In this document: in pieces, positions 16,699 to 25,667 of the stretch | How the letters are laid out: each line of letters begins with the position of its first letter | Numbering within the stretch: position 1 is the first letter of the stretch | The notes under the pieces: model-generated | Seen by the model: only the letters and a program-made list of their open reading frames with translations | The model's database searches: none | What the model was told of the DNA's origin: nothing | Assembly (NCBI GenBank): GCA_030607875.1 | Contig: JAUWJD010000007.1 | Coordinates: 1-36,755 of the forward strand | Length of the DNA: 36,755 nt | Direction: 5' to 3' | DNA from: Chloroflexota bacterium | Lineage (GTDB): Bacteria; Chloroflexota; Anaerolineae; UBA2200 | Made by a program: the position numbers and the translations under genes

Positions 16699-17507
16699 GA
16701 AGAGCCCCTCGATCGGTAGTACAACTCTTGGAACAGCCTTTGCATATTCTCGCGTGTATTCAAGATTGGAGCCGGATGCCATTGATGTGGGTGGGTGAGA
16801 ACGTATATCTTGGGCACTCCATCCAACATAGCTTCCACAGGAGAGCGGTCGTCGTGCCACAAACACGAGTCGTCGGTCACGTCGCAAACACGTTCGTCAA
16901 ACAGGGCCATGAACGAGGGGTCGTATGCTTCAAAAAGGATGTTGAATTTCTGCCGGACTCTATCGGAGAGAAAGGCATGATTCTCAACTTCTAGTTGGCG
17001 GTTGTAAAAGTCGTTGTGGCTACAGAGTGATTTGATCTGTATACCCAATTTCGCATTAATGTTTTGGATGTTGCGCTCCATCATTTCATCAATGCGCTTC
17101 CTATTCTCCTCCTTCTCCAATTCCCGGCACGAGGTGATCCTATCGCGCTTGGCCAGAGTTGCGGGTTCCTCAAAGTGATACCCGACCTCCGAACCGTATT
17201 CCAGTATTTCGTCCACGACCCGAGTCATTTTGAAGGTCTTCAGTCTAAAATAGTAGGTGGCTGAAACACCGAATTCCTTCTCCAGTTCGAAGAAAAGTCT
17301 GACCCCTTTGCGATTATTGTTGTCAACGTCATGGCGAAGGGCCAAGACTCTTTGATGACCGGTCCTCCCGGACTTGGAGAATTCCAGCAAGGACATCGCT
17401 TTGTACTTCTGCTTCCTGGCAACCTCCAGAATCTGCCTGTATTCTTGGTGTCGAGGAGCAAACAAATAGTCTTTTCGGATTCTCAGGAGCAACCAATGGA
17501 TATCCAT
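16656..17507 (-). CDS. polysaccharide deacetylase-like protein (NodB-fold)
   Basis: 283 residues. LRHDVDNN at 58-64 gives the HDVD pair (H59, D60 and D62) that starts the metal site of this fold, and SEVGYHFEE and THPHQW supply later histidines. The family removes acetyl groups from sugars or acts as a pseudoenzyme in glycan modification. No signal peptide is obvious, suggesting cytoplasmic action on a lipid-linked or nucleotide sugar. It overlaps or abuts the GT2 gene downstream, indicating coupled translation. The Shine-Dalgarno is poor, so the start is less certain. The 177-base gap before it (17508-17684) holds no gene. Confidence 0.75.
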   Translation of the reverse strand: MDIHWLLLRIRKDYLFAPRHQEYRQILEVARKQKYKAMSLLEFSKSGRTGHQRVLALRHDVDNNNRKGVRLFFELEKEFGVSATYYFRLKTFKMTRVVDEILEYGSEVGYHFEEPATLAKRDRITSCRELEKEENRKRIDEMMERNIQNINAKLGIQIKSLCSHNDFYNRQLEVENHAFLSDRVRQKFNILFEAYDPSFMALFDERVCDVTDDSCLWHDDRSPVEAMLDGVPKIYVLTHPHQWHPAPILNTRENMQRLFQELYYRSRGSSCRGSDKVVSKEGT

Positions 17508-17684
17508 GGACTGTCTGGCCTTAACCTTCCTGTTCGCTATTCAATGTATAGGGATACCTTCCTGTGTACCCTCTTGGATATGCAGCACTATCCTGAACAG
17601 ATTCCCAGTTTTTCCCTTATCTGTTCATCCATGTCAAATTCGAGAATTCAAAGACACTGCTTCACCAAGAGGCAGCCCCCAAGT

Positions 17685-19595
17685 TCATTGCCTCCCGTAA
17701 ACTTGGACGCTACCAAAGTCACGTACAAGCACGTAGCCAGCTTCCCTGTTTCTCAAGGTCTCATAGTATTCATACTTGGCCATGAAGTTGGCTTCATCAC
17801 GAGCGTATGTCGCCGCTTGTCGGACATCAGAGAACCTGCCTGAATGATAGCCGTTGACAATCACCACATCAGGTTCAAGCGTTTCCAGCAGCTGGAGTGT
17901 TCCCCCCCAGGGTGTAGCGTGGGCATCGGCAAAGGCCGGAGGGACATAACTATACGGGTCATACAGAATACGGGTCGAAGGCGGGTAGCGTCCCGCCAGC
18001 CACTGCCCAGCCAAGACCGCATCGCTCCTCTGCTCGCGGCTGACGGTCGATTGACGGAACTGCAGCGTTCGGTCCAGTGATTCAGGGAGTTCAAGCCCCA
18101 CGATGATCAGTAGACCGGCAATAGTCAACGCCGATACAAGCCGCCTGGATACCTTGGTAGCGGCATACTGTATCAGTCGGCTGACAGCATGAGCCGTGAG
18201 AATAAGTAGGAACGAAACGATCGGTAACAGGGCGCGATGGGTGCGTACGTTGACTCGCCAGACGAGAAAGACGAAATAGAAGAGTGTCCAAACCCACATA
18301 ACAGACTCGGGGTCCAACAGCCCTTGCCAGCCCCTCTTCGCCACCTTATATACCGTCAGGGCGAGGCTGACGACAGCCAAACCTAAGATGAATGGGTCCA
18401 GCAACTCAGGTGAAGATAAGATGCCAAGCCACTGCAGCTTGTCAACCTCCGCTTGAAAGACGTGCCCAAACGAAGAGTGTAGAGATTCATAGAGAAAGCC
18501 ACGCCAGAAACCCGATCGTAGGCTGAAAACGTTGAAAGGAGACGTTACAAAGAAGGCCAAAGCAAATGTGATTGCCGCAAGCATCCCCAGCTTGATCAAG
18601 TAGACGAGTTTGGGCCTGCGACGGACAGAGCTCCAGATAAGTGGCACAACAGCCAGCAAAACCAGACCGGCACCAGCAACGATAGACATGACGCGCAGTG
18701 AGTTGAGGAACTGCGGGATTGGGACACCAAAATACTCTGCGCCAACGTAAGGCGCTGCGGCATACGGAATGATCACAGATCCCAAGATCAGGAGCCCAAC
18801 ACCCACCAGTGTAGAGAGAAGGCGAGCCGATCTCACGACTTGGTCACTGTTGACGCTGAGCTGCGCCGTATCCAGTTGGATCGTTCGAAGCATCGCATAG
18901 AGCCCAATAATAGGCAGCAGGAACAGGCCCGAATACTTGCAGCCGAAAGCAAACCCGGCCGCCACAGAAGCCGATATCAGCCATGTCGAGTGCCCGTCTT
19001 CAGCCAAACGGCAACAGAAGTATATGCCCAGCATCAGGAAGAATACCTGGGAAATATCGGAATGAGACATGACTGACATTCGCAGGAAGTTGAGCACGGT
19101 GAAGGACAGCAGAAACGCAGACAGCCACGCAGCCAGGCGGCCAAAGTAGCGCCGGGCCATCACAAAAGTCAAGGTAACCGTGGCGATGGCGAACAGCGTC
19201 GGTATCATACGCAGCCATACAACAATGTGCTGTTCGGTAACATCCGTGAAATAACTCAGTAGAAACAGAGGTAGCAACCCCATATTGAGGTAGGCATACC
19301 CATACTGGTAGTACCCCAGTCGCGGGAAGCGATTGTCGATGGCTTCTTTTAGCAACATGACGTGAGCTTCCTCATCCGTGTTGAATGTGCCCACGAGACG
19401 CACATTCTCTGATGCTGACCAAAACAGAGGCCATGCAAACCATACGAGGCAGATCGTGGCCAAGGCGATGACAGACAGCAATTCAAGGCGCTGATTGAGG
19501 TGCTTCCTTCTCCTTTCCCCCTCAACTGGCATGGATCGGCGCCGGGCTGAGCGAAACTCAGCTTGCTTTCCATCTGGAGCAACGTTCTGCGTCAC
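17685..19595 (-). CDS. GT-C type membrane glycosyltransferase (GT39/ArnT-like)
   Basis: 636 residues from a GTG start. A short basic cytoplasmic tail leads into about 11-12 membrane helices and ends in a soluble extracytoplasmic domain of about 140 residues. TDEEAH in the first external loop is the acidic motif of GT-C enzymes (protein O-mannosyltransferase, ArnT), which use polyprenyl-phosphate sugars on the outer face of the membrane. It probably adds sugars to the exported glycan, a lipid or proteins. Donor and acceptor are unknown. It starts 40 bases downstream of the GT4 gene, suggesting the same transcript. Confidence 0.8.
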   Translation of the reverse strand: MTQNVAPDGKQAEFRSARRRSMPVEGERRRKHLNQRLELLSVIALATICLVWFAWPLFWSASENVRLVGTFNTDEEAHVMLLKEAIDNRFPRLGYYQYGYAYLNMGLLPLFLLSYFTDVTEQHIVVWLRMIPTLFAIATVTLTFVMARRYFGRLAAWLSAFLLSFTVLNFLRMSVMSHSDISQVFFLMLGIYFCCRLAEDGHSTWLISASVAAGFAFGCKYSGLFLLPIIGLYAMLRTIQLDTAQLSVNSDQVVRSARLLSTLVGVGLLILGSVIIPYAAAPYVGAEYFGVPIPQFLNSLRVMSIVAGAGLVLLAVVPLIWSSVRRRPKLVYLIKLGMLAAITFALAFFVTSPFNVFSLRSGFWRGFLYESLHSSFGHVFQAEVDKLQWLGILSSPELLDPFILGLAVVSLALTVYKVAKRGWQGLLDPESVMWVWTLFYFVFLVWRVNVRTHRALLPIVSFLLILTAHAVSRLIQYAATKVSRRLVSALTIAGLLIIVGLELPESLDRTLQFRQSTVSREQRSDAVLAGQWLAGRYPPSTRILYDPYSYVPPAFADAHATPWGGTLQLLETLEPDVVIVNGYHSGRFSDVRQAATYARDEANFMAKYEYYETLRNREAGYVLVRDFGSVQVYGRQ

Positions 19596-19634
19596 CTGAT
19601 CATCCGTCCTGTCTGGCCAAGGTTACAGCCTCGC

Positions 19635-20744
19635 TTACGCCAATTGACGATACAACGCCAGCAGCTTCTTACCCTCTGTCTCCCAACGGTAAGCTTTTTC
19701 GACCGCCTGACGGCCTCGCTCGCCCATGCCTTTCGCCTCTGCGGGGTGGGTTAGCAAATACTCAATGGCCTCCGCGAACCCCTGTGAATCACCTGGTTCC
19801 ACCAGCAGACCGCAATCCAGACCAGCCAGAAAGCGCCCGATAGCTGGCCGGTTGCTGGCCACAACAGGAAGTCTGGAGCCCATATACTCAAACATTTTGG
19901 TGGGAATGATTTGTGGTGGAAACTTTTCGTTCGTTTGCCAGGGAACAAGTCCCACATCAGCTCGGGCAAGCCAATTGGGCAAATCAGTGAAGGGAACCCA
20001 TCCCACGACTTCCACAACATTCTCAAGCTCATAGTCAGCGATGAGCCGCCGCACCTCGGCCTCGTCTGCTGGAGAATCAAAAGGACCAACCAGGAGGAGT
20101 CTGGCTCCAGGCACTCGCCGGGCGACCCAATTCATTGCCTCGATCATCGTTGTGGAGCCCCGTCCTTCAGACAAAACCCCCACATGGATGACCGTTTTTC
20201 CATCGCTACAGCGCTCAAAGTCAAAACAGCTCAACAGGGGATAATTGTACAGCAAGATGATAGGCGTCTCGCCTCTTCGAAAACGATCAACGTGGCTGCC
20301 TTCCGTCACCACAATCGCATCTGTCCAGCGTGCCAGCATCGGCTCCAGGAAGGCTACCAGTCTGCTCACAGGATACCGTAGCAGGCGAGGAATCCAGCGC
20401 CTCACCAACATCGTTTCAGCATATGGTTCCTGACAGTCATAGATCAGCCTGGCCGGACGAAGGAAAGGGGTCACCAGCAGTAACTCAGGGTCGTGAAAAT
20501 GAACGATATCCGGCTGCAGTCTCCTGACTTCTTCTACGATCCGTTGCCACACGCGCGGGCGTTGGTAGCGCTTGGTGATTCTCGGCAGTCCGATGACACG
20601 TACGCCATCGACCACTTTCTCGCTCCAGTCTGCCTGGGCCAGCAGTGTGACGTCATACCCGGCCCGGGCCAGGGTTCTGCATTCTTTGTGAAAGATCCGC
20701 ACATCGAAAGGCGGATGGAGAGACGTGACATGACAGACGCTCAT
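19635..20744 (-). CDS. glycosyltransferase family 4
   Basis: 369 residues, a GT-B fold: N-terminal acceptor half (VCHVTSLHPPFDVRIFHKE), then the nucleotide-sugar half with TKMFEYMGSRLPVVASN and GLLVEPGDSQGFAEA that contact the donor. GAGGAAG precedes the ATG. The stop-to-start spacing with its neighbours is 9 and 40 bases, consistent with one operon. The enzyme is cytoplasmic and adds a sugar during assembly of the lipid-linked oligosaccharide; its specificity cannot be told. Confidence 0.88.
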   Translation of the reverse strand: MSVCHVTSLHPPFDVRIFHKECRTLARAGYDVTLLAQADWSEKVVDGVRVIGLPRITKRYQRPRVWQRIVEEVRRLQPDIVHFHDPELLLVTPFLRPARLIYDCQEPYAETMLVRRWIPRLLRYPVSRLVAFLEPMLARWTDAIVVTEGSHVDRFRRGETPIILLYNYPLLSCFDFERCSDGKTVIHVGVLSEGRGSTTMIEAMNWVARRVPGARLLLVGPFDSPADEAEVRRLIADYELENVVEVVGWVPFTDLPNWLARADVGLVPWQTNEKFPPQIIPTKMFEYMGSRLPVVASNRPAIGRFLAGLDCGLLVEPGDSQGFAEAIEYLLTHPAEAKGMGERGRQAVEKAYRWETEGKKLLALYRQLA

Positions 20745-20753
20745 GGATCTTCC

Positions 20754-21986
20754 TCATGCCTGCTCATAGAGACCAGCATGCCGAACATGTGACTCAGTGT
20801 GGCTCGCCAAGAGCTCCTCGTACAAGCTGATCAATTGGTCAGCGACCCGCCCCCAGGTGTATTTCTCGCCGTGTTTTCTTATCCGTTCCGGGTCCCATTC
20901 CTTTCGAAATCCAGACAGTAACGCTTTGCTCAACGCTTCCGGATCCGCCGGGGGGACCAGTAAGCCATAGTCATCACTAGTAATCAACTCGGGGATCCCT
21001 CCGACCCGGGAAGCAATCATCGGTCTCCCGCAGGCCAAGGCTTCGTAGACTGGCAAGGGTGATCCTTCGTTCAGGCTCGGCTGAACAACGAGATCGCAAG
21101 CGCTCATCCACTTGACAATCTCAGCATGGGGCCTGAGACCAGCAAAGATCACGTCATCCTGGAGGCCCAGCTCTATGGCCTCTTGCTCCAGATGCTGTCT
21201 GTAAGGTCCATCGCCGACGAGAACCAGCAGACAATGGCTGTCATGGCTCAACACCCTTTCAAGGGCTGCCAGCAAGCAAGATAACCCTTTTGCCTCGTCC
21301 AAACGAGACGCATATACAAGGATCTTCCTATCTTGCGGCAAGCCCAGCTCTGCCCTGGCCTGCCCTCTGCCAATCGGAGCGAATCTTCGAAGATTAACGC
21401 CATTGGGAATAATCCGAATCTCTCGTTTTGGGATTCCAAGCGCAAGCGTCTTGTCCTTCAGCGCCGCGCTAACGGTGATGATCACGTCGACGCTGCTGAT
21501 CGCTTTCTTTGTGACAAGGCGCGTGAGCCGCGTGCGGTGGGGGTAAACGTTAACGTCCGACCCATGGATGGTGCACACTACCGGGGTGTCTACCGTTCGG
21601 CCGAGCCAGCTAGCGGCGAAGCCATCAGGGCAGATAGTATGGGCGTGGATGAGGTCGAAATCAAAGCTGTTCTTCAACCTGACCACGAGCCCCCGAATTG
21701 CCCAGCCGTAGAAGAAGGCCGACAGTGGAAATCCGCGCTTGCCGGGGATGTTGATGTACCTGGGATAGTGAACTTCTATGCCCTCCAACCTGGTCTTTGC
21801 TGGTTTTGAAGCATAGCGACCCCATCTGGCTCTGAGCCCGCGCAGGATAGGGGGCGCCAGTGGAGTGGGGGAAATCACCACCACTTCACAATGGCCAGCC
21901 AGTTCCTTCACCTGGTCATGCACAAAGACACCGAAAGTGGGCTCCAACGCATAGGGATACATATGAGACAGAATGAGCACTCTCAT
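20754..21986 (-). CDS. glycosyltransferase family 4
   Basis: 410 residues from ATG 21986 (MRVLILSHMYPY), which overlaps the stop of the O-antigen ligase gene as ATGA. Longer in-frame upstream sequence lies inside that gene and is rejected as the start. GT-B motifs include GVFVHDQVKEL at the N terminus and the E-x7-E motif in EGSPLPVYEALACGRPM with GLLVPPADPEALSKALL in the donor-binding half. It is probably a second sugar-adding step in the same pathway as the 19635-20744 gene, from which it is clearly distinct in sequence. Confidence 0.9.
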   Translation of the reverse strand: MRVLILSHMYPYALEPTFGVFVHDQVKELAGHCEVVVISPTPLAPPILRGLRARWGRYASKPAKTRLEGIEVHYPRYINIPGKRGFPLSAFFYGWAIRGLVVRLKNSFDFDLIHAHTICPDGFAASWLGRTVDTPVVCTIHGSDVNVYPHRTRLTRLVTKKAISSVDVIITVSAALKDKTLALGIPKREIRIIPNGVNLRRFAPIGRGQARAELGLPQDRKILVYASRLDEAKGLSCLLAALERVLSHDSHCLLVLVGDGPYRQHLEQEAIELGLQDDVIFAGLRPHAEIVKWMSACDLVVQPSLNEGSPLPVYEALACGRPMIASRVGGIPELITSDDYGLLVPPADPEALSKALLSGFRKEWDPERIRKHGEKYTWGRVADQLISLYEELLASHTESHVRHAGLYEQA

Positions 21987-23371
21987 CTGGATGCTGTCTC
22001 CTGGACCACTTCCGCCGACAGACGTCGCATCACCTGTGGCAAAGCCAATAGCAGCCAGAATAGCTTCCAATACTGCAGATCCATGAATAGGCCCACCGCC
22101 AGCATCCCTACCAGACTGAGCCACACTGCCAAAGCCAAGCCCGCCATTTGAGACGCGCCTGCCCGCCTCCAGTTCGCCACAGCGACCAGGCCGCTCTTGA
22201 GAGTCATCCCTATGAAGACAACAAACAAAGCAGATCCAATCACACCCAGTTCACTCTGCACGTTGAGGAAGATATTGTGCGAGCCTCTTCCCCTGCCGAT
22301 GTCGGACATGATGCCCGACGTTTCAGACACATACTTGTCAAACGCTCGCCCAAAACTGTCCAGTCCAACGCCCAAAGCCGGATGAGCCCGGATAATCTCC
22401 AAGGCAACCAGCCAGATGTCTACGCGCCCAGCACCTCTGTCGGATAGTGTCACAAGGGCTTCGAGGCGCTCTATGAAAGTATGAGGTAGGAAGAGCGTGG
22501 CCACCCCACCTACCAGCATGGCTGGAAGCGTAACCTGCCACAGCTTGTGATCTATGATTATTCCAAGCATCAGGATGACAGCCAACGAAACCATCGCACC
22601 ACGCGAAGACGTGGCCAGGATAGCCAGTGTAATGACTGACAGACCAAGCAACAGAAGTAGCTTCTGCGCCAACTGCGCCTTGTGGCTAAACAAAATCATC
22701 AACAGCGTGGCACTGGGTAGGAGGTAGGCGGCCTGCGCATTCGGGTCTCCAACACTGATCTGGCCAAGGTCCACCCGCCCCTCAACCAGTTCTCCGCTGA
22801 CGACGCGCAAGATTGTCAGAAGGGCAAGTGCGAGGCTGACAATCACGATAATGGCTAGGACGATCTTGATCCTTCTGACCGAGTTCACGAGATTGATGAC
22901 CAGAATGTAGAGCGCCATCAACTGGACCAACAGCAGCAGGGCGCTAGGAAGCCTCTGAGCATCCATGGCCCATAGCGCCGACATGAGGCCCCATGAGATA
23001 AGCATAGCAGCGAACCAGGCTTGACCAGGCATGATGATCTCGAAGCGGCCACCAGCAAGATACCGTGTGATCCAGGCCACGAGCACCAGGATACCCAGCA
23101 GCCTTGCCGCAGAGACCGAGCCGAACATCAATAGCGCTTCGGTGAATGCTGTGGCCACAAATAGATAGAGACCGAAGACAGGCTCCATGAAGGTGACTGC
23201 GATCACGATTAGGCCAATGGCAGCTCCAGGGATCAGGTACGGGTCTTGTGGCCTCACCGCGATCAGGTATCCGAGGAGGATCTCACCCGTGATCAGCAAA
23301 GCCAGCAGCGAACCTTTCATCAAGCGCCTGTCAACGAACATGCCGGCAATCACGCTTTTCACAGCTCGCAC
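21983..23371 (-). CDS. O-antigen ligase/Wzy-type membrane protein
   Basis: 462 residues with about 11 membrane helices and a large external loop (about 300-380) containing GRGRGSHNIFLNVQSELGVIG, the hallmark region of the O-antigen ligase/polymerase superfamily. Such proteins join or polymerise lipid-linked glycan units on the outer side of the membrane. GTG start with GGAG 5 bases upstream. It is coupled to the next GT4 gene by ATGA. Whether it polymerises or ligates cannot be decided from sequence; the flippase and Wzz protein in the locus favour the polymerase. Confidence 0.85.
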   Translation of the reverse strand: MRAVKSVIAGMFVDRRLMKGSLLALLITGEILLGYLIAVRPQDPYLIPGAAIGLIVIAVTFMEPVFGLYLFVATAFTEALLMFGSVSAARLLGILVLVAWITRYLAGGRFEIIMPGQAWFAAMLISWGLMSALWAMDAQRLPSALLLLVQLMALYILVINLVNSVRRIKIVLAIIVIVSLALALLTILRVVSGELVEGRVDLGQISVGDPNAQAAYLLPSATLLMILFSHKAQLAQKLLLLLGLSVITLAILATSSRGAMVSLAVILMLGIIIDHKLWQVTLPAMLVGGVATLFLPHTFIERLEALVTLSDRGAGRVDIWLVALEIIRAHPALGVGLDSFGRAFDKYVSETSGIMSDIGRGRGSHNIFLNVQSELGVIGSALFVVFIGMTLKSGLVAVANWRRAGASQMAGLALAVWLSLVGMLAVGLFMDLQYWKLFWLLLALPQVMRRLSAEVVQETASR

Positions 23372-23400
23372 CTATTCTCCTAGTGTCGGCACTGCTTGGC

Positions 23401-24702
23401 CTAAACCCTGTTCAGAACCACACCCATAATCTTGGCCTGCACACCGCGCAGTCTTTCCATCGCTTGTTTCGCCACCTCGCGCTGGGTGGAACCGCTCTCG
23501 ACCGCCAAAATCGTCCCCTCTACCTGTGAAGCCAGCACCAGCGTATCAGCGGCCACCAAAACTGGTGGGGCATCAAACAGAACGACGTCGGCATGCGGCC
23601 TCAGTTCCTCGAAAAGGCGGGGCATCTGCTGCCAACTCAACGCTGACGGCTCAGGCAGCGGTCCACTGGCAAGCACGCATAGGCTAGGAATATCCGTTCT
23701 GGAAATGCACTCCTGACAGTTGCCATTTCCTGCCAGCAGGGTGGTAAGGCCGGTCTCGTTGGTCAGCCCGAAGATGTGGTGCAATTCGGGTTGCCGCAGG
23801 TCAGCGTCCACGAGAAGCACCTCAAGGCCGGCCTGGGCCATAACCACACCCAAATTGACCGCAATGTTGGCTTTCTCCCTCTTGGACATCGGGCTGGTGA
23901 CTAGCATCGTATTGAGCCTATTGTTCCCGTTTGAACGGCTGTTTCCGTTGGAGAATTGAAGTGTAGCGTGCAAGGCGCGGTAGGCCTCGGCCGGGGACGA
24001 GGTGGGGTCAGCCAACGCAACCGGGGTCCTGTATCGCTTCTGACGGCGGCTGAGGTGAGGGATAGCCGCCAACGTGGGCAGCGATAAGGTCTGGTCAATA
24101 TCCTCCACAGTGCGTAGCGTGTCGTCCAAGTACTCAATGAGAAAGGCGATCCCAATGGCCAGGCCGCAGCCCCCGATCGCCGCCGCCAGCGTGTTGAACA
24201 GTGTTCGGGGCGCTACCGGTTCCGCGGGTTGGCTCGCTGGCTCTACCACAGAAATATCCCGGTTATTTCCCCGCCCTGATTCCTGCTGAGCCTGCACAAA
24301 GACCGAGACGATTTCGTTCGCCAGTTCCATCGCCAAGCGAGGATCACTGTGTTCCACCGCCAAGCGGACCAGCGAGGTGTTGGGCACAACCCAGACTCTG
24401 ACCTTGGTCACCAACTCATCGATGGCAGATGGAGCCAGATCAAGACTCAAGCCTGCTGCCTCGATGATCGGACGCTTGGTCAGCAGTTCTCGGTACGTTG
24501 CAGCCAGGTATTGGTTCACAAGCATGGTACCATGAGTATCACCGCCATCGCTGCTAGTTCGAATGAGCAGGGTGGTCGTAGCGTCATAGACGAGGGTTGA
24601 CTGAGAGCTGACCCCATAAGCGACCCCACCCGCCAGCAGCGTGCCCAGGCCGATCAACCATAGCCATTTCCGGACGATTTGGAGATACTGTCTGAGTTCC
24701 AC
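23401..24702 (-). CDS. Wzz chain-length regulator fused to BY-kinase-like domain with lost Walker A
   Basis: 433 residues from a GTG with AGGAG upstream. Residues 1-190 are a Wzz domain with membrane helices near 14-34 and 171-190. Residues 200-433 resemble bacterial tyrosine kinases: Walker A' LLVDADLRQPE (297-306) and Walker B VVLFDAPP (373-380) are intact. Walker A, normally SPxPGEGKST, is here SPMSKREKAN (270-279): the glycines and the Ser/Thr are gone although a Lys remains. The usual Tyr-rich tail is also absent. It is the first gene of the glycan operon and should set chain length; kinase activity is doubtful. The frame is open throughout, so this is not simple decay. Confidence 0.85.
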   Translation of the reverse strand: MELRQYLQIVRKWLWLIGLGTLLAGGVAYGVSSQSTLVYDATTTLLIRTSSDGGDTHGTMLVNQYLAATYRELLTKRPIIEAAGLSLDLAPSAIDELVTKVRVWVVPNTSLVRLAVEHSDPRLAMELANEIVSVFVQAQQESGRGNNRDISVVEPASQPAEPVAPRTLFNTLAAAIGGCGLAIGIAFLIEYLDDTLRTVEDIDQTLSLPTLAAIPHLSRRQKRYRTPVALADPTSSPAEAYRALHATLQFSNGNSRSNGNNRLNTMLVTSPMSKREKANIAVNLGVVMAQAGLEVLLVDADLRQPELHHIFGLTNETGLTTLLAGNGNCQECISRTDIPSLCVLASGPLPEPSALSWQQMPRLFEELRPHADVVLFDAPPVLVAADTLVLASQVEGTILAVESGSTQREVAKQAMERLRGVQAKIMGVVLNRV

Positions 24703-25156
24703 CCTCTCACTCCTTCTGAGATTGCCCCGTGTCTTTCTAGCGAACTCTGATCGATTCCAATGGAACCATCGCGTGCGTCACGCTCTCGATCCACTGCGTT
24801 GGTAAATCACTCAAGCGCGTCCTGGCGCCACAATGAGAACTTGGCCGACCTTGTCCGCGTGTTGGGTTGGAGCCCTGGGCTACTCCCAACCTCTGAGAAA
24901 GACTCATGCGGGAGACTGCTAGTTCATAACCGAATCAGATACCGGCTGGACAAAGGATTTCGGCGGGAGCTGAGAATCGGCCCTAATGCATCCTGAATCT
25001 CCGGACTTGTGCTGACGCGCTTTCCCAGCGGTTCACGCAGTGCTGCGATCAAAGAGTGCGGTGACACACATACCTGCGCACTTGAATTCTACCACCATAA
25101 GGTGAGAACGACCAAGTCGACGCATTCCCTCATGCGAAATGCTACCGAAGGGAGAC
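24703..25156. other. gene-poor region upstream of the glycan operon
   Basis: No credible gene on either strand. This stretch must contain the promoter for the minus-strand glycan operon, but I see no clear -35/-10 pair. CGGTTCACGCAGT near 25030 matches a 13-base stretch near 7229. Confidence 0.4.
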
Positions 25157-25492
25157 ATGTCCACAGAACACGGGATGCACATCGACGAGCGACAGAAGCA
25201 TCTGCGGCGGATGAAGAAGCACTATGCCCAGGCTGGTCAGAAGGAACGGGGCCAACTCCTGGATGAGATGCAAGCGGTCACCGGGCTGCATATCCCGGAG
25301 TCAAAAGATGCCAAGCAGATTGAGGCTGCTCGACGTGTGAGCGCTGCTACAATGGCCCATGCACGTACGATACGGTTTGTCCGCAGGTGGGCGATGCGCA
25401 TCACGCTTGAGACAAATGGATTAAGTCCAGCCAAGTGCGTGAATTGTCAGACACGCTGCAAACAAGGAGTGAATGACGCTATGGTGAATTAG
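25157..25492 (+). pseudogene. IS transposase N-terminal relic
   Basis: From ATG 25157 the first ~40 residues (RRMKKHYAQAGQKERGQLLD, then EMQAVTGLH) match the N terminus of integrase-core transposases, where RYxxASKxEKGRILDE..xxTGYHRK is typical. After TGLH the in-frame sequence loses similarity, while the next frame gives SRSQKMPSRLRLL, resembling the expected RKxxIRLL. So it is frameshifted there, and the catalytic core is missing altogether. The stretch 25493-25667 has nothing recognisable. Confidence 0.5.
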
Positions 25493-25667
25493 GGAGCAAT
25501 CAGATAGTTTCTGAAACCAGATTGGAAGAAGGCAATGATCTCTGCTTTTCCTGTCGCGCTTCTTCTATGTTTGGTTCCCTCTGAACCATACTTGATTGGG
25601 CGAGCAGTTTTCCTTGCTGTGATGCTCCTTTTTGATATGCTTGACCGTGCACTAGCTTCGTAAGCGG

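Noticed and set aside
21987-22124. Longer start for the second GT4 gene
   Set aside because: Lies within the ligase/polymerase gene; ATGA overlap at 21986 is the natural start.
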